NCBI RefSeq assembly: GCF_028912405.1
Contig: NZ_JAKELO010000002.1
Coordinates: 1,063,276-1,127,275, forward strand
DNA length: 64,000 bases
Reading direction: 5' to 3'
Source: Methanogenium marinum
Lineage (GTDB): Archaea > Halobacteriota > Methanomicrobia > Methanomicrobiales > Methanomicrobiaceae
Shown here: positions 17,074 through 25,974 of the stretch, piece after piece
Numbering within the stretch: position 1 is the stretch's first letter
Layout of the letters: the number at the start of each line of letters is the position of its first letter
Made by a program: the position numbers and the translations under genes
Notes under the pieces: model-generated
The model's input: the letters and a program-made list of their open reading frames with translations, nothing else
Databases searched by the model: none
What the model was told of the DNA's origin: nothing

Positions 17074-18465
17074 ATGAAACCAAAAATTGAAGAAACAGAA
17101 AAGATACGGAATCTTTTGCAGAAATCATCAAAAGGTATGACCATCACGGAAATTTCCACCAGCCTCGCCATGCACCGCAATACCACCGCCAAATATCTGG
17201 ACATGCTGGTCGTCACCGGAGAAATTGACCGGAAACGCATGGGACCCGCCAAGGTTTACTTCCCATCCCGTCGGGTGCCGGTGCAGGCACTCCCACTCGT
17301 CACTCCACCCACTTGTCTCTGCCTGACAAGCCGTCTGGAAGTGACAGAAGCCACCCCAGAGGCAGTGCAACTCCTCAACCTCCCGGGAGAGACAAAGTAC
17401 ACCCCATATACGGCAGTGCCCACACCACTTTTCCGTGACGAGGCATTCCTCACAAAATGCCACAATGCAGTGGCAGGAACACCAGGAGAATACCACACCG
17501 CCATCACCCAAAACCGGCAGAAGACAGACCTTGCTATCCGGTTCATCCCCATCGTATTCACCAGTGGCACCACAGGATGTGCCGTCACCTTCATCAACAT
17601 CACCGGAAAAGCTGCCGCAGAAAAAGAGCTCAATACCTGGAAAGAACGCTATACTGCACTCAGTGAAGATGTCACCGAATGGGTTGTCTCCACCTCACCC
17701 GCGATGACTATCGAATATGCAAACGAAGCATTTTGCCGTCATGTCGGGCGCCCGGCAAACCACATGCCAGGCATCCGATTTATGCCGGCATTCCGGCCGG
17801 ATGAACGCCGCCACCTGGACTCCCTCGTTGCATCCCTCCAGCCCGCCGGCAGCCCGGTGAGAGAAGACATACATGCCATCCGTCGCGACGGATCCCCCGG
17901 CTGGGAAACGTGGACCATCCGTGCCATTGGAGAGGTTGGTGGCCCTATCACCGGATATCATGCCACCGGACATGACATTACAGCATTGAAGCACTACGAG
18001 GAACAAGTCCTCCAGTATCACCAGAATCTTGAAGAGAATATCCATAAGCGTACAGCAGAGATGCAGCAGGCAAATCAGGCACTTATGACAGTTCTTGCAG
18101 AAAAAGAAGATCTTGAACAGGAACTGCTCTTCACACGACAGGCCTTTGACCAGGCTTCAGATTCCATCCTCCTTTTCAGTCGGGACGGAAGCATCTGCCA
18201 GACAAACCGGACGGCTGAGGAACTGATGGGCTATTCACGGGAAGAACTTGCAGAATGCACCATCTATGATGTAAACCCTTCAATCACTCAGGAAAAATGG
18301 GACACAATGTGGAACAAACCGGAACCCGGCAGAAAAGAGCGAACCATATCAGTGCACCGCAGACGGGATGGAACCATCTTTGATGTCGACCTTTCACGAA
18401 CATTCGTGAAAGCAGACGAGGAGATGTATTTCTGTTCTATTGCACGGGAAATCAAATCAAAGTAA
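17074..18465 (+). CDS. HTH/PAS sensor protein without kinase domain
   Basis: 463 residues from the ATG at 17074 (after AAAAGGATGG); 17050 is a second option, while the frame back to 16969 runs over the TATA element at about 16999-17007. The N-terminal winged-helix segment MTITEISTSLAMHRNTTAKYLDMLVVTGEIDRK ends in a wing with GPAKVYFPSRRVP. A degenerate PAS-like region (about 75-190) and two clearer PAS domains follow (about 195-325 and 365-460), separated by a coiled coil (NLEENIHKRTAEMQQANQAL). There is no HisKA or HATPase, so it probably acts as a one-component DNA-binding sensor. The gene at 36892 has the same design. Confidence 0.85.
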   Translation: MKPKIEETEKIRNLLQKSSKGMTITEISTSLAMHRNTTAKYLDMLVVTGEIDRKRMGPAKVYFPSRRVPVQALPLVTPPTCLCLTSRLEVTEATPEAVQLLNLPGETKYTPYTAVPTPLFRDEAFLTKCHNAVAGTPGEYHTAITQNRQKTDLAIRFIPIVFTSGTTGCAVTFINITGKAAAEKELNTWKERYTALSEDVTEWVVSTSPAMTIEYANEAFCRHVGRPANHMPGIRFMPAFRPDERRHLDSLVASLQPAGSPVREDIHAIRRDGSPGWETWTIRAIGEVGGPITGYHATGHDITALKHYEEQVLQYHQNLEENIHKRTAEMQQANQALMTVLAEKEDLEQELLFTRQAFDQASDSILLFSRDGSICQTNRTAEELMGYSREELAECTIYDVNPSITQEKWDTMWNKPEPGRKERTISVHRRRDGTIFDVDLSRTFVKADEEMYFCSIAREIKSK

Positions 18466-18504
18466 CAAAATCTCTTACAAGACTGGCTAACAACAAAGGC
18501 CTGG

Positions 18505-20676
18505 TCAGGCACCGGAAACGTACCGGACATTCCCTTCGGGAACATGAATCTCAAAACAGGCACCAACACCCGGCAAACCGATTTCCCTGATTGATAATCC
18601 AGTCAGGTCAAGAATTTCCCGGGACAAAAATAATCCGAATCCGGTATTTTTCCCGACACCTTTCTGAAAAATTTTTTCTTTCATATCTGTCGGAATGCCC
18701 GCACCATCATCAGCGACGAGGATACACACTTCAGCACCATGCACTTCAAGCAAGACCGTGACACCATGTGCATCCCCCCCGTGCATCACTGAATTCCCCA
18801 TCAGATTGGAGAAGACCTTCCCCAGCATGCTGTCGGCATAGACCTCGTAGCCATGCACCTCATTTTTGACCGTCAGCCCACCAGAGACCGGAATCATCTC
18901 CTGCTCAACAATGGCACCAATATCCTGCCATTCAGGTTCATTTACACCCAGATCCTCATACATACGGGTGAAGGTGATGATCCGCTCCAGATTCCCCATT
19001 ATTTTCCCGGTTGCTTCGAAAAATTCCTTAAGCCTCCCAGAATCCTCGGAATCACCCTCAATAAGTTCCAGATACAGATTCATTGCAGTGATCTGGTTCA
19101 GGATGTCATGGCGTGTGATACTGGAGAGGATATTCAGTTTCTTGTTTGCCTTCCTCAGGGCAGCCCCCATCTGTTTTAAATCAGTGATATCAAGAAAAAC
19201 CCCCTGAACACCAACCACCGCACCATCTTCCCTAATTGGCCTGCTGGATTCCAGCACCCAGCGCTCATTTCCCGCCTTCGTCACCAACCGGAACGTCGAC
19301 TTTTTGGTAATCCCCAAGAGACGCTCCCGGAAATGTCTCTGCAACATGGGCTGGTCGGCAGGATAGATATAATCAATGAAATTCTTCCCGATAAGTTCTG
19401 ACGGACTATATCCGGCCCCCCCCGCCATCTTCCCAATGGCAGGGCTAAGATAGGTAAAATTTCCCTCGGGATCAATTCGGAAAATAACCTCATCGATATT
19501 TTCAACCAGATCACGATATTCCTGCTCACGCATTCTGAGGGCCCGTTCTGAAACTTTGCGCTCCGTTATATCCCTGACAACAGAGAGTGCGACAGGCGCA
19601 CCATCCAGCATAAAGTGATTTACGGAGACCTCAACAGGCACCGCCCCCCCCTCCTTTGTCACGTGCTGCCATTCAAAGATAAAATGACCCATCTCACCAA
19701 CTTCATAGATGAGAGAGTCACGGAATTGCTCAATATCGGGATCATCAATATCAGTGGCAACCATCTGAAGAAATTCTTCCCGCGAATAACCCATCCTCCT
19801 GCACGCAGCAGCATTAACATCCAGAATTCTTCCGCAATTACCTCCCGGCAGCAGCGCATACAGATAGATCATATCACTGGCCGACTGAATCAGAAGATTA
19901 TATTTCTCTTTTTCCTGCCGGACAGCCTCCTGAGACTTTTTTATCGCAGTGATGTCAGTCTCTTTCTCGACAAACCCACATACCCTCCCCTCATTGTCCG
20001 TTACCGGATAGGCAGTGATCCAGGTAAACCGACCATCAGGGTGAGCAATTTCAGAAGACACACTTTTTCCGGTGGAAATGACCTCAGAGACCCTGCAATA
20101 TGCACAGGGCACATCCCTCCCCCATCCAACCTCATAGCAGTGTCTGCCGACGACACCATGGCTCTCCGCCCCATGGCAAACGATATAGGACTTATTTGCC
20201 CAGAGAATAACATGGTCAAGTCCAGTGAAGACGGTAGGTTCATCCGATGAGTCCAGAATCATCCGCAGCTCAGACTGGAGTGGCACCGGCGGGCAGGATG
20301 CCCGTTTCCCTGCTCCCAGCCGATGGAGAATATTGATGAGTACTTCCTGCTGTGCAGAGGAAAACCCATCTTTCCGGAGATAATAATCAGCGCCCGCATT
20401 CAGGGCTTCAATGGCAGTATTTTCTCCATGATAAGCCGTAAAAAAGATGAAGGGGATAGCATCACCGGCAAGACGGAGATCTTTCAGAATCCCGATTCCA
20501 TCTATTGCAGGGATTACATGTTCCGAGATGATAGCATCATATCTATTTTCTTTCAGTTTGAGAAGCGCATCGACAGATGATGATGAGACATCGACATGAA
20601 AACTCCCCGTATCAGACAAGCATTTTGCTGCCGTATATAGAAAATCTTCATCATTGTCAATATAGAGGACACGCAT
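18505..20676 (-). CDS. Hybrid receiver-PAS-PAS-PAS histidine kinase
   Basis: 723 residues, no membrane helix. Order: receiver-like domain (1-120); PAS (about 140-250); PAS (about 255-375); PAS (about 380-500); HisKA-type helix with the H-box SSITRHDILNQ (His near 523); and an ATPase domain with the N-box SNLMGNSVMHGG, the G1 box ADDGAGIP and GVGKNTGFGLFLSREIL. The H-box TRHDILNQ is the version common in methanogen kinases. In the receiver the usual phospho-acceptor Asp is Glu (E52 in IISEHVIPAIDG) and one acidic-pocket Asp reads Asn (IDND), so it may not be phosphorylated. The second PAS has a Cys pair near CAYCRV in the first PAS. A cytoplasmic redox or ligand sensor is likely. Confidence 0.9.
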   Translation of the reverse strand: MRVLYIDNDEDFLYTAAKCLSDTGSFHVDVSSSSVDALLKLKENRYDAIISEHVIPAIDGIGILKDLRLAGDAIPFIFFTAYHGENTAIEALNAGADYYLRKDGFSSAQQEVLINILHRLGAGKRASCPPVPLQSELRMILDSSDEPTVFTGLDHVILWANKSYIVCHGAESHGVVGRHCYEVGWGRDVPCAYCRVSEVISTGKSVSSEIAHPDGRFTWITAYPVTDNEGRVCGFVEKETDITAIKKSQEAVRQEKEKYNLLIQSASDMIYLYALLPGGNCGRILDVNAAACRRMGYSREEFLQMVATDIDDPDIEQFRDSLIYEVGEMGHFIFEWQHVTKEGGAVPVEVSVNHFMLDGAPVALSVVRDITERKVSERALRMREQEYRDLVENIDEVIFRIDPEGNFTYLSPAIGKMAGGAGYSPSELIGKNFIDYIYPADQPMLQRHFRERLLGITKKSTFRLVTKAGNERWVLESSRPIREDGAVVGVQGVFLDITDLKQMGAALRKANKKLNILSSITRHDILNQITAMNLYLELIEGDSEDSGRLKEFFEATGKIMGNLERIITFTRMYEDLGVNEPEWQDIGAIVEQEMIPVSGGLTVKNEVHGYEVYADSMLGKVFSNLMGNSVMHGGDAHGVTVLLEVHGAEVCILVADDGAGIPTDMKEKIFQKGVGKNTGFGLFLSREILDLTGLSIREIGLPGVGACFEIHVPEGNVRYVSGA

Positions 20677-20880
20677 GATATCATCCAGGACAGAAACCTG
20701 CCTCAGTCCTTAAAATTTGAGTGTACCTACGTTTATTGTTTAGCATTTCGGCACAACCCGGAGCACGGGAGAAAGAACATCGCAAAACCCCTCTCTTATG
20801 AGAAAAATCCGAGACCAAATGAGATAAATATGCACATCTTCCCTAAACGGGAGGCGCCTGTCCTGAACAAATGAATACCA

Positions 20881-21405
20881 TCACACCGAAGATGCCCTTT
20901 TTTCATACATTATACCCGGAAAAATCGCAACGGCAAGCTCATCTGCCCGCTGTGACCCGATGAGAAGGGATGTGCCATCAACAAGGGAAATGCGGACACC
21001 CTGATTACCCGAAACGGTATAAGCAGGCCCCATCTTCCCCCGCCGGATGCCCCAACCGCCATAGTCCCGCAGCGGTCGGTATGAAATAGCCTCAACTGCC
21101 GCAATTTCATGACAGGCCACCACCCTGAACTGCAGGTGAACCGGATACATCCGATAGGACAAACACCCGTCCACTACTTCTGTTTCAAGTCGGAGGAGGA
21201 GAAAAAATACCGGCATACCAATACCAAATGCCACCAGAAGCACCCACATCAACCAGTCCGGCCCTGGATTGTCCCCAAAGGGCACACCCGCCACAATCTG
21301 GAGATAAAATCCGTACCAGATAAGAAGGGCACCAAACCAGACAATCATCACCAGACCCTGAGTACGAAACCACTGCACCTCTGAAAAGAGAACACCATCA
21401 CGCAT
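20881..21405 (-). CDS. Small membrane protein, DUF6141-like
   Basis: 174 residues from the ATG at 21405 (GGGGG upstream); an ATG at 21426 is the alternative. Two hydrophobic helices (VMIVWFGALLIWYGFYL and WLMWVLLVAFGIGMPVFFLLL) are followed by a soluble C-terminal part with YRPLRDYGGWGIRRG...YTVSGNQGV and LIGSQRADELAVAI. That pattern I associate with DUF6141. The soluble part resembles a PH-like fold, but the function is unknown. It lies alone between the kinase and tRNA-His. Confidence 0.7.
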   Translation of the reverse strand: MRDGVLFSEVQWFRTQGLVMIVWFGALLIWYGFYLQIVAGVPFGDNPGPDWLMWVLLVAFGIGMPVFFLLLRLETEVVDGCLSYRMYPVHLQFRVVACHEIAAVEAISYRPLRDYGGWGIRRGKMGPAYTVSGNQGVRISLVDGTSLLIGSQRADELAVAIFPGIMYEKRASSV

Positions 21406-21540
21406 ATCGTCTGCCCCCACCCACATCCAAACAGGATAGGGAGTTCTTCACATTTAGAGGAACCGGAGAAACAAACCAGAGCAAAAACAGAGCTATGCCC
21501 AAAAACAAACTATTTCCAAAAGAATCCAAAAAAATAAAGA

Positions 21541-21612
21541 GGCCGGGGCCGAGACTTGAACCCGAGTCCAGGGAGCCACAATCCCTGAGGATAACCACTA
21601 CCCTACCCCGGC
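21541..21612 (-). tRNA. tRNA-His (anticodon GTG)
   Basis: On the reverse strand the acceptor stem is GCCGGGG with CCCCGGC, the anticodon arm is AGGGA-TTGTGGC-TCCCT (anticodon GTG), and the T-arm contains GGTTCAAGTC. The discriminator is C, as required for tRNA-His, and CCA is not encoded. The base at the aligned -1 position reads T in the transcript sense (21613), so the G-1 identity base appears not to be encoded. A TATA-like TTAAATAC lies about 35 bases upstream. Confidence 0.94.
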
Positions 21613-21613
21613 A

Positions 21614-22201
21614 AGATGCCTCTCTTATTTTGACACGAACAGTATTTAATCTATCTTATTTGTCCTCACACAACCGAGGTAAAAACCATCATTTGGCACA
21701 AGAACAGACATGAACGCACCGTTAGGCAGCAGAACAAAATATATTGCACAAAATTCCGGATAAGACCCCCCTTCCAGGAATAAACAGGAAATAACGAATT
21801 ATTAAGTCAAAGAGAGGAACAGAATAACCCAATATCCCCTCTTCATCGCCAACGAGAGTACAGCCATACCTCCAAAACCATCGGAACTCACCACCCGATA
21901 AAAAGATCATGAGACAGTTGGGCATTCTCCGCACCTTTCCCGCGGCCGTACCGAAGTCACCCACACATCCGGCACCCCCTCCATCTGCCCACGCCCCACA
22001 GGACACCAAATAATGGGCTAAATCACAAAAAAAGATGGTTAGAACCCAACAGGAAGGCTGCATGGCAACCACCCACACAAACACCATTAATACTTCAGGT
22101 GAACTATTTATATGAAAAAGCTGCAACACGGAGCATACCGGATGAGCGGCGAATGAATTGAATTTTTTTTATAACAATACTAAATATGGAGACCGGAACG
22201 C
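21614..22201. other. Long intergenic region before aIF5B
   Basis: 588 bases without a convincing gene. It contains the tRNA-His promoter (about 21640-21655) and, at the right end, an AT-rich stretch with TATA-like ATTTTTTTTATAAC (about 22161-22175) that should drive infB with a short leader. The middle (21840-22020) is C-rich on this strand. A reverse frame at 21722-22129 is open but rich in Cys, Trp and Phe and has no recognisable pattern; I see no gene in it. Confidence 0.5.
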
Positions 22202-24004
22202 ATGGCAAAAAAGAAGAAGAAAGCATCAGAAGCTGCACCATCCATTCGTACACCAGTGGTCTGCGTATTGGGACATGTAGACCATGGAAAGACATCACTC
22301 CTGGACCGCATCCGGGGTTCATCGGTGGTGGATCGTGAGGCAGGTTCTATCACCCAGCATATCGGGGCAACCATTGTACCTCTCAGCGCGATCCAGAAGA
22401 TGAGTAACACCAGCGGGGCGAAGGAATTTGACGTCCCGGGACTGCTATTCATCGACACACCCGGCCACCATGCCTTCACCACACTGCGCTCCCGCGGTGG
22501 GGCACTTGCTGACATGGCCATCCTCGTAGTCGATATCAACGACGGGTTTCAGCCACAGACCAAAGAAGCGCTCCAGATTCTCCGGAATTTCAAGACACCC
22601 TTTGTCATCGCTGCCACAAAGATAGACCGTATCCATGGCTGGAGAGTGCAGGAGAACGCACCCTTCATGAAGACCTATGCAGCTCAGAACGAACGGGTTC
22701 AGGGGATGATTGAGACAAAGACCTATGAACTGGTCGGCGAGCTTTCAGAGATGGGGTTCAACTGCGACCGCTTCGATCGGGTCCGGGATTTCGCCCGGAA
22801 TATCGCCATAGTACCGGTTTCAGGCATCACCGGAGAAGGTCTCCCCGACCTTCTGATGATAATGATCGGCCTGGCACAGCGGTACCTGACAGAAAATCTC
22901 ACACTCTCCACCACCGGCCCGGGATACGGCACTGTCCTGGAAGTGAAAGAAGAACGGGGGCTCGGAACCACCCTTGACGTTATCCTTATTGATGGCCAGC
23001 TGAGCGTGGGAGATGAGATCGTAGTCGGCGGGGAACACGGCGTCATCGAGACAAAGGTTCGTTCCCTGTTAAAACCCCGACCTATGCAGGAAATTCTTAC
23101 CGAAGAACGGTTTGAGCGGGTGAAACAGGTGAGCGCTGCATCCGGTATCAAGGTCTCCGCCCCGAAACTGGAAGGTGCCATCGCCGGATCACCTCTCCGC
23201 GTGGTGAGAGGCAACCGTGAGGAGATTGTTGATTCTGTCCTCCACGAGATGCAGGACATACAGGTGAACCTCTCCGATGAGGGAGTATTCATCAAGGCCG
23301 ACACCATCGGCGCTCTGGAGGCACTCTCCAAGGAACTGGAGGAGAACAAGATCCCCATCATGCATGCAGAGGTAGGTCCGGTCTCCCGACATGACATTGT
23401 AGAAGTCTCCACCATAAAAGACCCACTCTACTCCATCATTCTCGCCTTTAACACCCCCATCCTCCCGGATGCCATCGACATCCTTGCCGAGCATTCGATG
23501 GGCCACGTACGTCTCTTTGAGTCGGATGTCATCTACCACCTCATCGATGACTACATCGATTGGGAAAAGGAGACACGCCGCCTCATGCACAAGGAAAGTT
23601 TTGAGAAACTCATTCTCCCGGCAAAAATATCCCTTCTCCCGGACTGTGTCTTCCGGCAGTCCAACCCGGCAGTGGTTGGTGTCCGGGTACTGTCTGGAAA
23701 ACTGCAGTCAGGTGTCAACCTCGTCCTCCCGTCAGGAAAGAGGATCGGCCGGATCAAACAGATGAAGATGGGGCAGGAAAATATTAACGAAGCAAACCAG
23801 GGTGCCGAGGTTGCAATCTCCATTGAAGGACCAACAGTTGGTCGCCAGATCAATGTGGGAGATGACCTCTATGTCGAGATCCCCGAACACCATGTCAAGG
23901 TGCTCGAAGGAGAGATGACCACCCACCTCACCGGCGGAATGATCGATGTTTTAGAGGAGTATACGCGCATTAAACGGAAAGAACGGCCGTTCTGGGGCAA
24001 GTAA
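22202..24004 (+). CDS. infB: Translation initiation factor aIF5B (IF2-like GTPase)
   Basis: 600 residues, the expected archaeal length. It promotes ribosomal subunit joining using GTP. The basic leader MAKKKKKAS precedes the G domain with GHVDHGKT (24-31), the G3 motif DTPGHHAF, and the G4 motif read as AATKIDR (TKID in place of NKxD, normal for this family). Domains II-IV follow, ending in the helix that contacts eIF1A in eukaryotes (EYTRIKRKERPFWGK). It is followed 90 bases later by rps6e on the same strand. Confidence 0.97.
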   Translation: MAKKKKKASEAAPSIRTPVVCVLGHVDHGKTSLLDRIRGSSVVDREAGSITQHIGATIVPLSAIQKMSNTSGAKEFDVPGLLFIDTPGHHAFTTLRSRGGALADMAILVVDINDGFQPQTKEALQILRNFKTPFVIAATKIDRIHGWRVQENAPFMKTYAAQNERVQGMIETKTYELVGELSEMGFNCDRFDRVRDFARNIAIVPVSGITGEGLPDLLMIMIGLAQRYLTENLTLSTTGPGYGTVLEVKEERGLGTTLDVILIDGQLSVGDEIVVGGEHGVIETKVRSLLKPRPMQEILTEERFERVKQVSAASGIKVSAPKLEGAIAGSPLRVVRGNREEIVDSVLHEMQDIQVNLSDEGVFIKADTIGALEALSKELEENKIPIMHAEVGPVSRHDIVEVSTIKDPLYSIILAFNTPILPDAIDILAEHSMGHVRLFESDVIYHLIDDYIDWEKETRRLMHKESFEKLILPAKISLLPDCVFRQSNPAVVGVRVLSGKLQSGVNLVLPSGKRIGRIKQMKMGQENINEANQGAEVAISIEGPTVGRQINVGDDLYVEIPEHHVKVLEGEMTTHLTGGMIDVLEEYTRIKRKERPFWGK

Positions 24005-24094
24005 CGTGTTCAAATATGCAAACATCCACTCCCCACAATTTTTAATATCATTCAAACGAACATAGTAGACACTTTCAAAAAGGAGCATTACAAT

Positions 24095-24493
24095 ATGGCA
24101 GACTTCAAAGTAGTTCTCTCAGATCCACAGGAGGGCATATCATACAAAGTTGAGGCGACCGGCGGCATGGCAGGAGCACTCATCGGTAAGAGCGTAGGCG
24201 ACATCATTGCAGGCGATGCACTCGGATTCGCAGGGTACCAGATCGCAATCACCGGAGCAACCGACAAGACGGGAATCCCCGCACGTCGCGATCTCCCGGG
24301 ACTCACCCGAAGGAAACTTCTCCTCGCAAATGGTACTGGCTTCCGCCCTACCTACAACGGTCAGCGCAGAAGAATGACCATCCGTGGCGCAGAGATCAAC
24401 GGGGACTTTGTCCAGATCAATGCAAAGGTTGTTGAATATGGCGAAAAGAGCCTGAAGGACTACTTTGCACCTGCAGAAGCAGCAGCAGAGTAA
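24095..24493 (+). CDS. rps6e: Ribosomal protein eS6
   Basis: 132 residues matching the archaeal S6e core (FKVVLSDP..G.SYKVE, then GA.IGKSVGD.I.GDALG..GY...ITGATDKTG.P.R.DLPG..RRKLLL). It binds the small ribosomal subunit. A TATA-like TTTTTAATATC (about 24040-24050) and an RBS AAAGGAG ending at 24084 lie before the ATG, so it has its own promoter although it follows infB. The acidic AEAAAE tail is normal in archaea. Confidence 0.97.
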   Translation: MADFKVVLSDPQEGISYKVEATGGMAGALIGKSVGDIIAGDALGFAGYQIAITGATDKTGIPARRDLPGLTRRKLLLANGTGFRPTYNGQRRRMTIRGAEINGDFVQINAKVVEYGEKSLKDYFAPAEAAAE

Positions 24494-24498
24494 CCCTG

Positions 24499-24530
24499 AA
24501 AAAAATTAAAAATATTTTTTTTTTGCTGAT
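24499..24530. terminator. T-rich terminator between convergent rps6e and DUF2240
   Basis: Mixed A and T tracts including ten consecutive T residues (within 24514-24525) lie between the two convergent stop codons, suiting termination on both strands. Confidence 0.55.
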
Positions 24531-24537
24531 TTTTCAC

Positions 24538-25008
24538 TCAGCAACCAGAACCGCTGAGTGATTCACGCAGTTTTTCAATAAGATCCTCAAACGGCACCGC
24601 ATATTTCCGGGCAAGGATAACCGCACCAGCTTCAGGGAGAAGACGACCATCAAACTGCTCACTGATGATACTATGAATCTCTGCAGCCACCTCCTGTTGC
24701 GACATACCCCGTGCCTCAGCAATACGGACCATCAGAGTATCACAATAATTCTCCCCCTGAAGAAAGATATCCTCTGACGGGCGGAACCCCAGTGGAATTT
24801 CCACCTCTGCCGGATTAAAGGAAGGCACCAGTACCCCCCCCTCCTCCTGCAGAAGACCTTCACGAAGAGCAATCGTAATGAGGGAACCCGCCTGATCACG
24901 ATTCATCCAGCGCCGGTCAATTGCAAGAAAATAGATAAATTCCGGACGACGCAGGCGATCCCGATGCATATGCCGGAAAGGCGCTGCTACAGCGGTTCTG
25001 AGAGCCAC
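24538..25008 (-). CDS. DUF2240 family protein
   Basis: 156 residues, soluble. The N-terminal half reads like a small winged-helix domain (FIYFLAIDRRWMNRDQAGSLITIALREGLL), then a segment with VPSFNPAEVEIPLGFRPSEDI that I associate with the archaeal family DUF2240. The C-terminal half is helical and ends in SGSGC. Its ATG follows directly on the stop of the upstream gene, so the two are co-translated. The function is unknown; DNA or RNA binding is plausible from the winged helix. Confidence 0.8.
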   Translation of the reverse strand: MALRTAVAAPFRHMHRDRLRRPEFIYFLAIDRRWMNRDQAGSLITIALREGLLQEEGGVLVPSFNPAEVEIPLGFRPSEDIFLQGENYCDTLMVRIAEARGMSQQEVAAEIHSIISEQFDGRLLPEAGAVILARKYAVPFEDLIEKLRESLSGSGC

Positions 25009-25431
25009 CTATACCACACCCTCAAGCAGAGTCTTCAAATCCATTGCATCCAGCCCATTCATCGTACTGGTCTTCACCACAACACACTCACTGGCCATCC
25101 CCACTTCAGCAATATGAAGAAGAAAGACATTCTTTGAACGGGGGATACGCCGGTCTGACATGAGCGTTGTTTCTTTGAGTTCAATCTGGAAATCAACTGC
25201 CTCGGTAATCGTGTAGAGCAGGTCAGGAACGCGGTCAACCGGAACAAAGGAGATCTTCTTCTCTGCCACTGCTGCACTAAAATCAATCCGTACCATCTCC
25301 CCCCCGGGTGCTTTGCCAACATCATGCGTCCCATGCAGGGCACAAAGTGCTGACACCACGTCAATGAACGGGCGCTGTATTGTAAAAACCAGATCGCTTC
25401 TTATCGGGAAACGGTGGTATATTCTGCGCAT
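25009..25431 (-). CDS. Conserved archaeal hypothetical protein
   Basis: 140 residues with no signal or membrane helix. The sequence alternates strands and helices (IYHRFPIRSDLVFTIQRP; VRIDFSAAVAEKKISFVPVD; VVVKTSTMNGLDAMDLKTLLEG). I do not recognise a family. Its stop abuts the DUF2240 start, pointing to a two-gene operon. A possible start context (TATAATCTAAAGAATGGTATA) precedes the ATG at 25431. Confidence 0.7.
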   Translation of the reverse strand: MRRIYHRFPIRSDLVFTIQRPFIDVVSALCALHGTHDVGKAPGGEMVRIDFSAAVAEKKISFVPVDRVPDLLYTITEAVDFQIELKETTLMSDRRIPRSKNVFLLHIAEVGMASECVVVKTSTMNGLDAMDLKTLLEGVV

Positions 25432-25503
25432 TATACCATTCTTTAGATTATATGCATAATAAAGGCATGCGCTCGCCTGCTGAAGAATGATAAAAAAGAA
25501 CTA

Positions 25504-25878
25504 TTAGATGAGGATAGCGTTGATAACGCCGTCCTGACCAGGTCTGCTTACGATACGTGCTTCGCCAATCTCAGTTTTGATGATGGCGCCCTTCGTGAGA
25601 AGGTTCCGGCGCACGAAGTTCGGGTTCGCAGTGTTCTTGTCAACGGTTTCAATTGCCACCCGACGTGTTTCACCGTTGGTTTTGTTTGCCACATTTGCGA
25701 ACTGTGCACGCATGACCCGAATCTTCTGGTTTGCTCCCAGAGTACGGATAATCTTTGTGCGGTCCTCGCCAATATGCGAATCAGCAGGTGAACTGCCAAT
25801 CTCATTTCTCCTCTTACCCCGTGCAAACCGGATTCTTCCACCGGTTTCTTTCCGAACTGATCTGCCATGCCACTGCAT
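25504..25878 (-). CDS. rps8e: Ribosomal protein eS8
   Basis: 124 residues, full length for archaeal S8e: MQWHGRSVRKETGGRIRFARGKRRNEIG, then ADSHIGEDRTKIIRTLGANQKIRV, and the C-terminal half TNPNFVRRNLLTKGAIIKTEIG..RIVSRPGQDG.INAILI (here ANPNFVRR). It binds the small subunit. The reverse-strand TATA-like TATTTATA (25938-25945) and a 19-bp palindrome around the predicted transcription start lie upstream. Confidence 0.97.
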   Translation of the reverse strand: MQWHGRSVRKETGGRIRFARGKRRNEIGSSPADSHIGEDRTKIIRTLGANQKIRVMRAQFANVANKTNGETRRVAIETVDKNTANPNFVRRNLLTKGAIIKTEIGEARIVSRPGQDGVINAILI

Positions 25879-25909
25879 TTTAACACCTGAATTTTATGAA
25901 ATGTATTCG

Positions 25910-25928
25910 GAAGGGCATTAAGCCCTTC
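25910..25928. promoter_or_regulatory. Palindrome at the rps8e transcription start region
   Basis: GAAGGGC-ATTAA-GCCCTTC is a perfect 7-bp inverted repeat with a 5-base centre. It lies 32-50 bases before the rps8e ATG and about 10 bases inside the predicted TATA box, i.e. over the expected start of transcription. It could be a DNA operator or, if transcription starts earlier, a leader hairpin. Confidence 0.5.
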
Positions 25929-25974
25929 GCTGAAGTCTATAAATATAGCATCTGTAGCTATTTAATCTCACTGA

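Noticed and set aside
21722..22129. Reverse-strand protein of 135 residues before aIF5B
   Set aside because: Rich in Cys, Trp and Phe with no RBS, family pattern or signal; likely a chance frame in C-rich DNA.
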